A stretch of 64,000 nt of DNA from positions 66,308,814 to 66,372,813 of the forward strand of contig CM063509.1 of assembly GCA_032207245.1 (NCBI GenBank), given 5' to 3'. The stretch's first letter is position 1. The number at the start of each line of letters is the position of its first letter. The translations under genes and the position numbers were made by a program. This stretch comes from Pardosa pseudoannulata (taxonomy: Eukaryota > Arthropoda > Arachnida > Araneae > Lycosidae). The notes beneath the pieces are model-generated. The model was given only the letters and a program-made list of their open reading frames with translations. It had not been told where the DNA came from and made no database searches. Below are positions 48,503 to 62,382 of the stretch, piece after piece.

Positions 48503-51500
48503 TGTCACAAGAGAAAAACTCCCAAACGCTAATAATTCGGAAGGGCCACTTCCTGCTTTTTTATTAGAAGATTAATCATTCGCACCTTGGACCATTTTTT
48601 TTAAAAGAATACAATATTTTAAGACATTGTACCATTTGAATAGATAGCTCTACATTTGTGGGTAGCAAGTATTGCATACAAGTAACTTTTCAGAGAAATA
48701 TTGACTAGACCAAAGTGTACTGTTTCCTAAATTAAGCATTGCAGAAATAGATATGCAGCAATAAATCAGTGAAATGGAATAATTCTGTTACAGATTTTTC
48801 ACAAGAGAAATCACTCAAATGCTAGTAGTTCGTAAAAGCCACTTTCTGCAGTTATGTAAATGGATTAATCATTCGCACATTGGACAATTTTTTTAGAAAA
48901 GAACATGGCATTTTAAGACAGTGTAGTATTTGACAGTGTAGATTGACAGTGTAGTTTTCAATGTAGAGAGCTCTACATTCGTGGGCAGGGAAGCATTCAT
49001 ATTAGTGAATTTTCAGAGACATATTGACTAGCTCAAAGTCTATCTAATGTTTGCTAAATTACGCATTGAAGAAATAGATATACAGCCATGTATCACTGAA
49101 AAGAAAAAAGTCTGTTACAGATTTCTCACAAAAGAAAACCACTCAAATGCTAGTAGTTCGAAAAAGCCACTTCTTCATTTATGTAAATGGATTAATCATT
49201 CGCACATTGGACAATTGTTTTAGAAAAAGGACACAGCATTTTAAGACAGTGTAGTATTTGAATATATAGCTCTACATTTGTAGGCAGGGAGGCATTCATA
49301 TAGGTGACTTTAAAGAGTAATATTGACTAGTTCAAAGTCTACTTTTTTCCAAATTACGCGTTAAAGAAATAGATATGCAGCTATGTATCAGTGAAATGAA
49401 ATAAGTCTGATACAATATTATCACAAGAGAAAACCGCTCAAATGCTAGTAATTCGCAAGATAACATGGCATTCTAAAACAGTGTAGTATTTGAATAGAAA
49501 GCTCTAAATTCGTGGACAGAGAGGCATTTGTACACGACTTTTCCGAGAAATATTGACTAGCTAAAAGTCCATTGTCTCTCAAATACTCATTGCAGGAATA
49601 TAGACATGCAATAACGAATGAATAAAAATGAAACAAATCTGTTACAGATTTCTCGCGAGAGAAAACCGCTCAAATGCTAGTAATTCGGAAGAGCCACTTC
49701 CTACTTTTATATTAGCGGATTAATCACTCGCATCTAGGACCAATTATTTTTTTTTAAAGATGAATACAGTATATAAGACATTTTAGCATATGAATAGAGA
49801 ACTCTATATTTCTGGGTAGCAAAAGGTGCATACGAATGACTCTTCTGAAAAAATATTGACTAGAAAAAGTCTACTGTTTCCTAAATTACTGATTGAAGAA
49901 ATAGATACTCAAATGCTAGTACATCGAAAAAGCCACTTTCTGCAATAATATAAATGGATTAATCATTCGCACCTTGTAAATGTTTTTTAGAAAAAGATCA
50001 AGGCATTTTAAAACAGTGTAGTATTTGAAAAAATAGCTCTACATTCGTGGACAGGAAAGCATTTATACAGGTGACTTTTCAGAGAAATATTGACTAGCTC
50101 AAAATCTACTTTTTCCTAAATTACACATTAAAGAAATAGATATGCAGCAATGTATCAGTGAAATGAAATAAGTCTGTTACAGATTTCTCACGAGAGAAAA
50201 ACATTCAAATGCTAGTAGTTCGAAAGAGTAACTTTCAGAATTTATGCAAATGGATTAATCATTCGCTCCTTGGACAATTTTTTTTAGAAAAAGAACGCGA
50301 CATTGTAAGATAGTGTTGTATTTGAAAAAATAGCTCTACATTCGTGGAGAAGAAAGCATTCATACATGCGACTTTTCAGAGAAATATTGACTAGCTCAAA
50401 ATCTACTTTTTCCTAAATTACGCACTAAAGAAATAGATATACAGCAATATATCAGTGAAATGAAATAAGTCTGATACAATTTTATCACAAGAGAAAACCA
50501 CTCAAATGCTAGTACTTCGAAAGAGCTACTTTTTGTATTTATGTAAATTGATTAATCATTCTCACCTTGCACATTTTTTTTAGAAAAAGCACATGGGATT
50601 TTAAGACAGTGTAGTATTTGAATATATAGCTCTACTTTTGTAGGCAGGGAAGCATTCATACAGGTGACTTTAAAGAGTAATATTGACTAGTTCAAAGTCT
50701 ACTTTTTTCCAAATTACGCAATAAAGAAATATATATGCAGCTATATATCAGTGAAATAAAATAAGTCTGAAACAATTTTATCTCAAGAGAAAACCACTCA
50801 AATGTTAGTAGTTCAAAAGATAACACGGCAATTTTAGACGGTGTAGTATTTGAATAGATAGCTCTACATTCGTGGGTAGAAAGGTATTTCTACATATGAC
50901 TTTTCAGAGAAATATTGACTAGCTGAAAGTCCATTGTTTCTTTAAATACTTAATGAAGGAAATAAACATGCAATAACAAATGAATAAAAAATGAAACAAG
51001 TATGTTACAGATTTCTCACGAGCCCCTTATGTTTTTATATTAGCGGATTAATCATTCGCATCTTGGACTAATAAGATGAATACAATATTTTAAGACATTT
51101 TAGCATTTGAGTAGATAGCTCTACATTTGTGAGTAGTAAGACATGTATACAAGTGACTCTACCGAGAAATATTGACTAGCCCAAAGTCTACTGCTTCCTA
51201 AATTACGCAATAAAGAAATAGATATGCAACAATGTATCAGTGAAATGAAATAAGTCTGTTACAGACTTCTCACAAGAGAAAACCACTTGAATGTAAGTAG
51301 TTCGGCAGATCCACTTTCTTCATTTATGTAAATGGATTAATCATTCGCACATTAGACAACTTTTTTAGAAAAATAACATGGCATTTTAAGACAGTGTAGT
51401 ATTTGAATAGATAGCTCTACATTCATGGGCGGGGAGCCATTCATACAGGTGACTCTCCAGAGAAATATTGACTAGATCAAAGTCTACTTTTTCCTAAATT

Positions 51501-53938
51501 ATGCATTAAAGAAATAGATATGCAGCTATGTATCAGTGAAATGAAATAGGTCTATAGATATCTCACAAGAGAAACACTTTCAAATGCTAGTAGTTAGAAA
51601 GAACCACTTACTGCATTTATGTAAATGGATTAACCATTTGCACCTTGCACATTTTTTTTAGAAAAAGAACACGAGATTTTAAGACGGTGTAGTATTTCAA
51701 TATACAGCTCTACATTTGTCGGCAGGGAGGCATTCATACAGGTGACTTTTAAGAATAATATTGACTAGTTCAAAGTCTACTTTTTTTTTTCAAATTACTC
51801 ATTACAGAAATAGATATGCAGCTATGTATCAGTGAATTGAAATAAGTCTGATACAATTTTATCACAAGAGAAAACTACTCAAATGCTAGTAGTTCGAAAG
51901 ATAACACGGCATTTTAAGACAGTGTAGTATTTGAATAGATAGCTCTACATTCGTGGGCAGAGAGGCATTTGTACACGTGACTTTTCCGAGAAATATTGAC
52001 TAGCTAAAAGTCCATTGTCTCTCAAATACTCATTGCAGGAATATAGACATGCAATAACGAATGAATAAAAATGAAACAAATCTGTTACAGATTTCTCGCG
52101 AGAGAAAACCGCTCAAACGCTAGTAATTCGCAAGAGCCACTTTCTGCATTTATATAAGCTGATTAATCATTCGCATCTTGGACCAACTTTTTTAAAAGAA
52201 GACTACAATATTTTAAGACATTTTAGCATTTGAATAGATATCTCTACATTTGTGGGTAGCAAGACATGCATACAAGTGATTCTTCCGAGAAATATTGACT
52301 AGCTCAAAATCTAATGTTTCTTAAATTACTCATTGAAGAAATAGATATGAAGTAATGTATCAGTGAAATGATATAAGTCTGTTACAGATTTCTCACAAGA
52401 GAAAACCACTCAAATGCTAGTAGTTCGAAAAACCCACTTCCTGCATTTATGTAAATGGATTAATCATTCACAATTTGGACAGTTTTTTAGAAAAATAACA
52501 CGGTATTTTCAGACAGTGTAGTATTTGAAAATATACCTCTACATTTGTGGGCAGGGAGGCATTCACACAGGTGATTTTTCAGAGACATATTGACTACCTC
52601 AAAATCTATTTACTGTTTCCTAAATTACGCGTTGAAGGAATGTATATGCAGCAATTTATGAGTAAAAGGATGTAAGTCTGTTACAGATTTCTCACAAGAG
52701 AAAACTACTCAAATGCTAGTAGTTCGAAAGATAACACGGCATTTTAAGACAGTGTAGTATTTGAATAGATAGCTCTACATTCGTGGGCAGAGAGGCATTT
52801 GTACACGTGACTTTTCCGAGAAATATTGACTAGCTAAAAGTCCATTGTCTCTCAAATACTCATTGCAGGAATATAGACATGCAATAACGAATGAATAAAA
52901 ATGAAACAAATCTGTTACAGATTTCTCGCGAGAGAAAACCGCTCAAACATTAGTAATTAGGAAGAGCCACTTCCTGCTTTTATATTAGCGGATTAATCAT
53001 CATCTTGTACCAATTTATTTTTTTAAAAGATGAATACAAGATAATACAAGATGAATATTTTAAGACATTTTAGCATTTGAGTAGATAGCTCTACATTTGT
53101 GGGTAGTAAGACATGTATACAAGTGACTCTTCCGAGAAATATTGACTAGCTCAAAGTCTACTTTTTTCCTAAATTATGCATTAAAGAAATTGATATGCAG
53201 CTATGTATCAGTGAAATGAAATAGGTCTGTATTACATTTCTCACAAAGAAAATCATTCAAAATGCTAGTAGTTAGAAAGATCCACTACTGCATTTATGTA
53301 AATAGATTAACCATTCGCACCTGGGATAATTTTTTTTAGAAAAAGAACACGGCATTTTAAGACTCTACATTTGTAGGCAGTGAAGCATTCATACAGGTGA
53401 CTTTTAAGAGTAACATTGACTAGTTCAAAGTCTACTTTTTTCCAAATTACGCATTAAAGAAATAGATATACAGCTATGTATCAGTGAAATAAAATAAGTC
53501 TGATACAATTTTATCTCAAGAGAAAACCACTCAGATGCTAGTAGTTCGAAAGATAACTAGGCATTTTTAGACAGTGTAGTATATGAAAAGGTAGCTCTAC
53601 ATTCGTGGGCAGAGAGGCATTTGTACACGTGAATTTTCCGAGAAATATTGACTAGCTAAAAGTCCATTGTCTCTCAAATACTCATTGCAGGAATATAGAC
53701 ATGCAATAACGAATGAATAAAAATGAAACAAATCTGTTACAGATTTCTCGCGAGAGAAAACCGCTCAAACGCTAGTAATTCGCAAGAGCCACTTTCTGCA
53801 TTTATATAAGCGGATTAATCATTCGCGCATTGAACCAACATTTTTAAAAAAGGAACACGGCACTTTAAGACAGTGTAGCATTTGAGTAGATAACTCTACA
53901 TTAGTGGGTAGCGAGGCATGCATACAGGTGACTTTTCC
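48503..53938. repeat. Satellite, ~300-bp monomer with a shortened ~230-bp form, about 19 copies
   Basis: Core marks: GTTACAGATTTCTCACAAGA, CTCAAATGCTAGTAGTTCG, GATTAATCATTCGCACCTTG, TATTGACTAGCTCAAAGTC. Five monomers lack about 70 bp, joining TTCGAAAGAT to AACACGGCATTTT (about 49452, 50812, 51895, 52727, 53548). The stretch after the last three of these is nearly identical between copies. Confidence 0.92.
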
Positions 53939-54168
53939 TTTTGTGAAATGGCATCGCTCTGGAAACGGACAAGTGTACGAAAGTGATATTTATTGCCCCT
54001 CGGATCGCGTCACCGAATGTTTTGCGCGGCGCACACGTCTCTCCATCCCTCGAGTACTATAAAAGAGTGACAGTAAGTATCTGACGTCGAGATGAATAAG
54101 GGGAAACGGAAGAGGACGTATCTATGGCAACCAGCTAGTCCTTTTGAAAATCGGATCCTCTATAATGC
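53939..54168 (+). promoter_or_regulatory. TATA-containing unique island between two satellites
   Basis: About 230 bp of GC-richer unique DNA fits between the end of one array and the start of the next. ACTATAAAAGAGTG (near 54056) is a TATA box, with a CAGT initiator-like start about 16 bp on. An ATG at 54091 opens only 31 codons (MNKGKRKRTYLW...), ending in the satellite. Could be an LTR scrap or a promoter; no repeats at its ends were seen. Confidence 0.35.
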
Positions 54169-57100
54169 TATTACTTCGACGGTTTAAAATCTTTGTTTTA
54201 GGTAAGGACTTATCTTATGTTTAAGAGTTAGGAATCACCGATTTCAATTGAAGGAGGCATAGTACCTTTCGAGGTGAAAAGTCTACATTATAACAACCTA
54301 TTTTTGACTCTATGCAGTAAAATATTCTGCACTGTTTAGAATATTTTTTTTTCTAAATGATTAATAAAATCTAACTTTATTTTTTTATATGAAACTACGG
54401 AGTTTTTACAAAACTTTAAGTACACAGACTAAGTGAAAAAAATCAAAAATATATTATCTCGCCAAATAATAAAATCATAAAACCACTAAACAAAATCATA
54501 CTGTATACAATTCCGTGTTGCTTCCTCAAGTTTTTGTGCTTATTACTCGCTGGTTTAAAATCTTTGTTTAAGGTAAGGAATTATCTTAGGTTTAAGAGTT
54601 AGAAATCACCGAATTCAACTGAAGAAAGCTACTCATTTTTTAAACGAAGTATATATACTAAATGAAAAATCAAAGATACATTATGTCAGAAAATAACAAA
54701 ATCATAAAATCACTAAATAAAGTTATACTGTATAAATTTTGGTGGGGCTTCCTAAAGTACTTGTGCCTATTACTCGACGGTTTAAAATCTTTGTTTTAGG
54801 TAAGGATTTATCTTAAGTTCAGGAGTTAGAAATCACCGATTTCAATTGAAGGAAGCATAGTACCATTCGAGGTGAAAAGTCTACATTATAACAACCTATT
54901 TTTGACTTTATAAGATAAAATATTCTGCACTTTTTAGAATAAATATTTTTCTAGATGATTAATAAAATCTAACTTTATTTTTTTTATGAACCTACGCAGT
55001 TTTTAGAAAACTTGAAGTACATAGACTAAGTGAAAAAAAATCAAAAATACATTTTCCCGCAAAATAACAAAATCATAAAATGACTAAAGAAAATCACACT
55101 GCATAAAATTTCGTGTGCCTTCTTAAAGTTTTTGTTCTTATTATTTGACGGTTAAAATCTTTGTTTTAGGTTATAAAAACTTAAGTATAAGTGTTAGAAT
55201 GAACCGATTTGAATTGAAGGAGACATTTTACTTTTCGAGATGAAAAGTCTACATTATAACAACCAATTTTTGACACAGTATAGTGTAAAATATTCTGCGC
55301 TGTTGAGAATAAATTTTTTCTAGATGATTAATAAAATCTAACTTTACTTTTTGAATATGAAGCTACGCATTTGTTTTTTAAAAAACGAAGTATATTGACT
55401 AAGTGAAAAAATTATAAATACATTTTGTTGCAAAATAACAAAATCATAAAATCACTGAACATAAAAATCATACTGTATAAATTTTTGTATGGCTTAAAAA
55501 AGTATTTGTGACCATTATCCGACGGTTTAAAATCTTTGTTTTAGGTAAGGACTTATCTTAGGTTTAAGAGTTAGGAATCACCGATTTCAATTGAAGGAGG
55601 TATAGTACCTTTCGAGGTGAAAAGTCTACATTATAACAACCTATTTTTGACTCTATGCAGTAAAATATTCTGCACTGTTTAGAATATTTTTTTTCTAAAT
55701 GATTAATAAAATCTAACTTTATTTTTTTATATGAAGCTACGGAGTTTTTACAAAACTTAAAGTACACAGACTAAGTGAAAAAAAAATCAAAAATATATTA
55801 TCTCGCCAAATAATAAAATCATAAAACCACCAAACAAAATCATACTGTATACAATTTCGTGTTGCTTCCTCAAGTTTTTGTGCTTATTACTCTATGGTTT
55901 AAAATCTTTGTTTAAGGTAAGGACATATTTTAGGTTTAAGAGTTAGAAATCACCGAATTCAACTGAAGAAAGTACCTTTCGAGTCGAATAGTCTACATTA
56001 TAAAACTAATTTTTGACTCAGTATACGGTGAAATATTCTGAAATCTTTATAATAATTTTTTTCTAGATGATTAATAAAATCTAACTTTATTTTTTTATAT
56101 GAAGCTACGCAGTTTTTAGAAAACTTGAAGTACATAGACTAAGTGAAAAAAATCAAAAATATTTTTCTGGCAAAATAACAAAATTATAAAATCACTAAAC
56201 AAAATCATACTGTATAAATTATCGTGTGTCTTCTTAAAGTTTTTGTGCCTATTACTCGACGTTTTAAAATCTCCGTTTTAGGTAAGGACTTATCTTCGCT
56301 TTAAGAGTTAGATATCACCCATTTCATATGAAGGAGACATAGTACCTTTCGAAGCGAAAAGTCTACACTATAACAAACTATTTTTGACCCAGTATACGGT
56401 AAAATATTCTGCTTTGTTTAGAATAAATTTTTTCTAGAAGTTAATATGATCTCACATTATTTTTTTATATGAAGCTACGATTTTTTTTAAAAACGAAGTA
56501 TAAAGACTAAGTGAAAAAATCAAAAATACATTATCTCGCAAAAAACAAAATCATAAAATGACTAAGCATAAAAATCATACTGTATACATTTTTGTGTGAC
56601 TTCCTGAAGTTTTTGTGACTGTTACTCGATGTTTTAAAATCTTTGCTTTATGTAAGAACTTATCTTAAGTTTAACATTTAAAAATCACGATTTTAACTGA
56701 AAGAAGCATAGTACCTTTCGAGGTGAAAAGTCTGTATTATAACAACCTATCTTTGACTCAGTCTACGGTTATATATTCTGCACTGTTTAGAATAATTTTT
56801 TTCTAAATGAATAATAAAATCTAACTTTGTTTTTTATATGAAGCTACGTATTTTAAAAAGAAAACGAATTATAAAGAGTAAGTGAAAAGATCAAGTATAC
56901 ATTTCGTCTCAAAATAACAAAATTATAAAATCACTAAAGAAAATCATACTGTATAAATTTTTGTGTGGTTTCCTAAAGTTTTTGTGTCTATTACTCGATT
57001 GTTTGAAATATTTTTTTAGGTAAGGATCTAACTTAGGTTTAAGAGTTAGAAACTACTGATTTCAATTGAAGGAGATATAGTACCTTTCGACGGGAAAAGT

Positions 57101-58870
57101 CTACATTATAACAACCTATTTTTGACTCAATATAAGGTAAAATATTCTGCTCTGTTTAGAATAATATTTTTCTGGATGATTAAGAAAACCTAACTTTATT
57201 TTTTATATAAAGCTACTCATTTTTTTAACGAAATATATAGACTAAGTGAAAAATCAGAGATATATTATCTCAGAAAATAACAAAATCATAAAACCACTAA
57301 ACAAAATCATACTGTATAAATTTTCGTGTGGCTTCCTAAAGTTCTTGTGCCTATTACTCGATGGTTTAAAATCTTTGGTTTAGGTAAGTACTTATCTTAG
57401 GTTTAGGAGTTAGGAAGTACCGATTTCAGTTTAAGGAGACATAATACCTTTCGAGGTGAAAAGTTTACATTATAACAGCCTATTTTTGACTGAGTATAAG
57501 GTAAAACATTCTGTACTGCTTAGAATAATTTTTTTCTTGATGATTAATAAAATCTAGCTTTATTTTTGTATATGAAGCTACGCATTTTTTTTACAAAAAT
57601 CTTGAAGTACATAGACTAAGTTTAAAAATCAAAAATACATTTTGTCTCAAAATAACAAAATTATAAAATCACTAAACAAAATCATACTGTATAAATTTCC
57701 GTGTGGTTTCCTAAAGTTTTTGTGCCTATTACTCGATGGTTTAAAATCTTTGTTTTAGGTAAGGACTTATCTTAGGTTTAAGAGTTAGAAATCACCGATT
57801 TCAATTGAAGGAAGCATAGTACCTTTCCAGGTGAAAAGTTTACATTATAACAACTAATTTTTGACTCAGTATACCGTAAAATATTCTGCACTGTTTAGAA
57901 TAAATGTTTGCTAGATGATTAATAAAATCTAACTTTATTTTTTTATACGAAGCTACGCAGTTTTTAGAAAACTTGAAGTACATAGACTAAGTGAAAAAAT
58001 CAAAAATATAGTTTCTTGAAAAATAACAAAATCATAAAATCACTAAACAAAATCATACTGTATAAATTTTCATGTGTCTTCCTAAAGGTTTTGTATCTAT
58101 TACTCGACGGTTTAAAATCTTTGTTTTAGGTAAAGACTTATCTTAGGTTTAAGATTTATAAATCACCGATTTCAATTGAAGGAAGCATAGTACCTTTTTG
58201 GTGAAAAGTCTACATTATAACAAACTATTTTTCACTCCATACGGTAAAATATTCTGCATTGTTTAGAATAAATTTTTTTTCTAGATGATTAATAAGATCT
58301 AACTTTAATTTTTTTATATGAAGCTACGAAGTTTTTAGAAAACTTGAAGTACATAGACTAAGTGAAAAAATCAAAAATATATTTTATCTCAAAATAACAA
58401 AATTATAAAACTACTAAACAAAATCATACTGTATAAATTTTCGTGTGGTTTCCTAAAGTTTTTCTGCCTATTACTCGATGGTTTAAAATCTTTGTTTTAG
58501 GTAAAGACTTATCTTAGGTGTAAGAGTTAGAAATCTCCGATTTCAACTGAAGGAAGCATAGTACCTTTCCTGGTGAAAAGTCTACATTATAACAGCCTAA
58601 TTTTGACTCAGTATAAGGTAAAATATTCTGCACTGTTTAGGATAAACTTTTTTCTAGATGATTACTAAAATCTAATTTTATATTTTTTTTATGAACTACA
58701 TTTTTTTTTTAAAAACTTATATATATAAATCAAAGACTAAGTGAAAAAAATCAAAATATAGTTTCTTAAAAATACAAAATCATAAAATCCTAAAAAAAAT
58801 ACTGTATAAATTTTGTGTTTCCTAAAGTTTTTGTGCCTTGGTATTACTCGAGTTTAAAATCTTTGTATGA
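54169..58870. repeat. Satellite, ~370-bp unit, about 13 copies
   Basis: CGACGGTTTAAAATCTTTG opens each unit at about 54177, 54551, 54778, 55148, 55522, 55895, 56260 and so on every ~370 bp (one unit shortened to about 229 bp). It is followed by TTTTAGGTAAGGACTTATCT, AAAGTCTACATTATAACAAC and AAATCATACTGTATAAAT. The block 54180-54620 is nearly repeated at 55525-55970. Confidence 0.93.
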
Positions 58871-59500
58871 GGAAAACAGCAGTACACTTAGAATGACGCT
58901 GTCAGAATACTGCAGATTTTCGACGAGCACGTTCCATTAACCTAATGAAAACTACCCATGATTAACATTCCCTTAACGAGTATTTAATTATTGCTGTAAT
59001 AGTTGTAATGATAAATAACGGAACTCTCCAATCGAAAGAAATGAAGTTCCACTGCTTTCCGCTAATTATGCTAGAAAAAAGATTTCTAGACTTATAAGTG
59101 AATTTGAGACCATATATTTTCCTTGCATCAATTATTTATCCAAAATCAATTTCTTTACGAGAGAGTGACAGAAACTAACATCGGAACTACACCTGTTTTA
59201 CTCGTAGACTTCCATGTTTTCGCAGATCTAATCTTGTTATCGCCCCGTCATGTTTTCCCCGGAGTTATTTGAATTTTTAATATAGAAAACAAATGTAATT
59301 AACATAACGTCCAGAAGTAATAGGACGCAATGCACAAGGAAAAAAGTGTAAGATTTGCCCTTCCACTTTGAAGTTGATTATTTTTATTTCCATGTACGAA
59401 GGAAAAGTACTATTGCAGTCACAACAATTTTCAGATTTTAACGCAAATATTAATTTTGATTGGGCATGAATGAAATCTGATAAGTTATAGTTTATGTCTG
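58871..59500. other. Unique AT-rich DNA, no gene recognised
   Basis: The 92-codon minus frame at 59277-59555 has no motif and runs into the next array. Confidence 0.45.
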
Positions 59501-61513
59501 TATATACGTTAGAGGAAAGTTTAATTCTGATATTACAACTATCCATTTTAACCATTCTTGAACTAGTTTTGACTAAGAGGAAACTTTAATTCTGAAATTG
59601 CAACTATCCATTTTAACCATTCCTGGACTAGTTTTGACAAAGAGGAAACTTTAATTCTGAAATTGCAACTATCCATTTTAACCATTCTTGAACTCTTTTT
59701 GAATAAAAGGAAACTTTAATTCTGAAATTGTAAATATCTATTTTAACCCTTCCTAAACTAGTTTTGACTAAGAGGAAACTTTAATTCTGAAATTTCAAAC
59801 ATATATTTTAATCATTCCTGAGCTAGTTTTGACTAAGAGGAAGCTTTAAATCTGAAATTGTAACAATGACTGAAATTGAATCTATCCAATTTTAACTATT
59901 CCTTAGCTAGTTTTGACTAAGAAGAAACTTTATTTCTGAAATTGTAGCTATCCATTTAACCATTCCTAAACCAGTTTTGACTAAGGACACTTTAATTCTG
60001 AAGTTGCAAATATCCATTTTAATAATTCCTGAACTATTTTTCACTAAGAGCAAACTTCAATTCTGAAATTACAACTCTCGATTTTAAGCAATCTTAAACT
60101 AGTTTTGACTAAGAGCAAACTTTAATTCTGAAATTGCAAATATCCATTTTAATCATTCCTGAACTGGTTTTGACTAAGAGGAATCTTTAATTCTGAAATT
60201 GCAAATATCCATTTTAACCATTCTTGAACTCTTTTTCAATAAAGGGAAACTTTAATTCTGAAATTGTAAATATCCATTTTAACTCTTCCTAAACTAGTTT
60301 TGACTAAGAAGAAACTTTAATTCTGAAATTTCAAACATTTATTTTAATCATTCCTGAACTAGTTTTGACTAAGAGGAAGCTTTAAATCTGAAATTGTAAC
60401 TATGACTTAAATTGCATCTATCCAATTTTAACTATTCCTAAACTAGTTTTGACTAAGAGGAAGCTTTAAATCTGAAATTATAACAATGACTGAAATTGAA
60501 TCTACCCAATTTCAACTATTCCTTAGCTAGTTTTGACTAAGAAGAAACTTTATTTCTGAAATTGCAAATATCCATTTTAATCATTCCCGAACTGGTTTTG
60601 ACTAAGAGAAAGTTTTAATTCTGAAATTGTAACTATGAATTTTAACCAATCTGAATTGGTTTTGACTAAGAGGAAATTAAAATTCTGAAACTGTAAATTC
60701 CATTTTAATCATTCCTGAACTAGTTTTGGCTAAAAGCATACTTTAAATCTGAAATTGTAAATATCCATTTTAATCATTCCTGAACTGGTTTTGACTAAGA
60801 GCAAACTTTAATTCTGAAATTGTAAATATCCATTTTAATCATTCCTGAACTGGTTTTGACTAACAGAAAGTTTTAATTCTGAAATTGTAACTCTGAATTT
60901 TAACTAAGCTGAATTGGTTTTGACTAAGAGGAAACTTTAATTTTGAAACTGTAAATATCCATTTTAATCATTCCTAAACTAGTTTTGACTAAAAGGAAAT
61001 TTTAATTCTGAAATTGCAAATATCCATTTTAATCATTCCTGAACTGGTTTTGACTAAGAGGAAGTTTTAATTATGAAATTGTAACTATGAATTTTAACCA
61101 ATCTGAATTGGTTTTGACTGAGAGGAAACTTTAATTCTGAAATTGCAACTATCCATTTTAACCATTCTTGAACTGGTTTTGACTAAAAGGAAACTTTAAT
61201 TCTGAAACTGTAAATATCCATTTTAACCATTCTTGAACTGGTTTTGACTAAAAGGAAACTTTAATTCTGAAACTGTAAATATCCATTTTAATCATTCCTG
61301 AACTGGTTTTGACTAAGAGAAAGCTTTAAATCTAAAATTGTAACTATGAATTTTAACAAATCCTCAATTGGCTTTAACTAAGAAGATACTTTAAGTCTGA
61401 AACTGCAACTATCTATTTAAAGCATTCCTGAACTAGTTTTGACTAAGAGCAAACTTTAATTCTGAAATTATAAATATCCATTTGTACCATTCCTGAACTG
61501 TTTTTGACTAGTT
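59501..61513. repeat. Satellite, ~66-bp unit, about 30 copies
   Basis: Unit TTTTGACTAAGAGGAAACTT, TAATTCTGAAATTGCAACTA, TCCATTTTAACCATTCCTGA plus a few bases. An eight-monomer block near 59687 recurs near 60223 (offset about 536 bp), marked by the unusual CTTGAACTCTTTTT and GAAATTTCAAACAT monomers. Confidence 0.94.
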
Positions 61514-62129
61514 TCATTTTGACATCGATACATAAGAAGATAATAACGTAAACACATGTTACGTATGTATCTCGCATAACTCAAGGACGTTTAGCTGTGT
61601 TTTCAGATTTAAAAAAAAATCCCATTTGATGGTGAACGCCTGCTCGGTGAGTTGAAATCAAAACTCATAAGGTAAAAACTCAAAGTATGACTTTTACTGG
61701 CAAAGAAATAATAGGAGTCACACGCTTATAACAGTGATAACGGAAAAGCAGGGAACAAGAAATATGACGCAGGATAAATAGAGAGTTTCATACTAACTAT
61801 ACAATACCAAGTGACTAATGATTTATCAAAAATTCTCACGGAACATTTGAAAGTCACTCGTGGGCTCTAATGTATTGTAACACAGAGGTTGAAAATTACT
61901 TATCTCTAACAATGTAAAATACCAACAAGAATATAGAATTTATCATATCTATATGCCTAATTTTTTAGATATCGTTGTTTCAATGCCGTATATTACAGCA
62001 TTTACAACCCTCTCCTTACAGTTCTTCAATCCTTATATGAGTATTATGAAATTTTACTTTAAATTGTCATACTGAGCTAATAATATTTTCTACAAAATTA
62101 TTAATATTATTTCCATTTCTTCTTCTAGC
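61514..62129. other. No gene recognised; weak dispersed repeat near 61740-61850
   Basis: CAATACCAAGTGACTAATGA and surroundings resemble 980-1080. The end of the segment is a pyrimidine-rich tract with TTCTTCTTCTAG. Confidence 0.4.
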
Positions 62130-62382
62130 ATTCGATGTTAACAAGATGCAGATATATGTTTATCATTTTATTAAGGAAGCACCATATAAGCGGCCAACAT
62201 TACTCCCTATTGCTACACAAACAAAGAAAGTGTGTCTTAATTTAGGAGCAGAGACCAAGCAGAAGATCCCCAGGTTTGTCTTGCCACCTCCAGGGCTATC
62301 GTTTGAGAACATGGAGGATAATGGAAACGCAAACATATTTTACGTGCTCAAACTGCAATTAATCTCAAATCTAATCTCATAA
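62130..62382 (+). CDS. Possible internal exon or small ORF, unrecognised
   Basis: TTTCCATTTCTTCTTCTAG at 62111-62129 is a good splice-acceptor sequence. An open frame follows (FDVNK, then MQIYVYHFIKEAP from ATG 62146) to a stop at 62380-62382, giving 78 codons from the ATG. CCCCAGGTTTGT near 62267-62278 could be a donor. The composition (PYKRPTLLPIATQTKKV, RFVLPPPGLSFENMEDNGNA) is less low-complexity than the other short frames here. I recognise no domain. A chance ORF is quite possible. Confidence 0.2.

Noticed and set aside
54091..54186. 31-codon ORF after the TATA box
   Set aside because: Very short, no motif, and it ends in satellite sequence. Not enough to call a gene.
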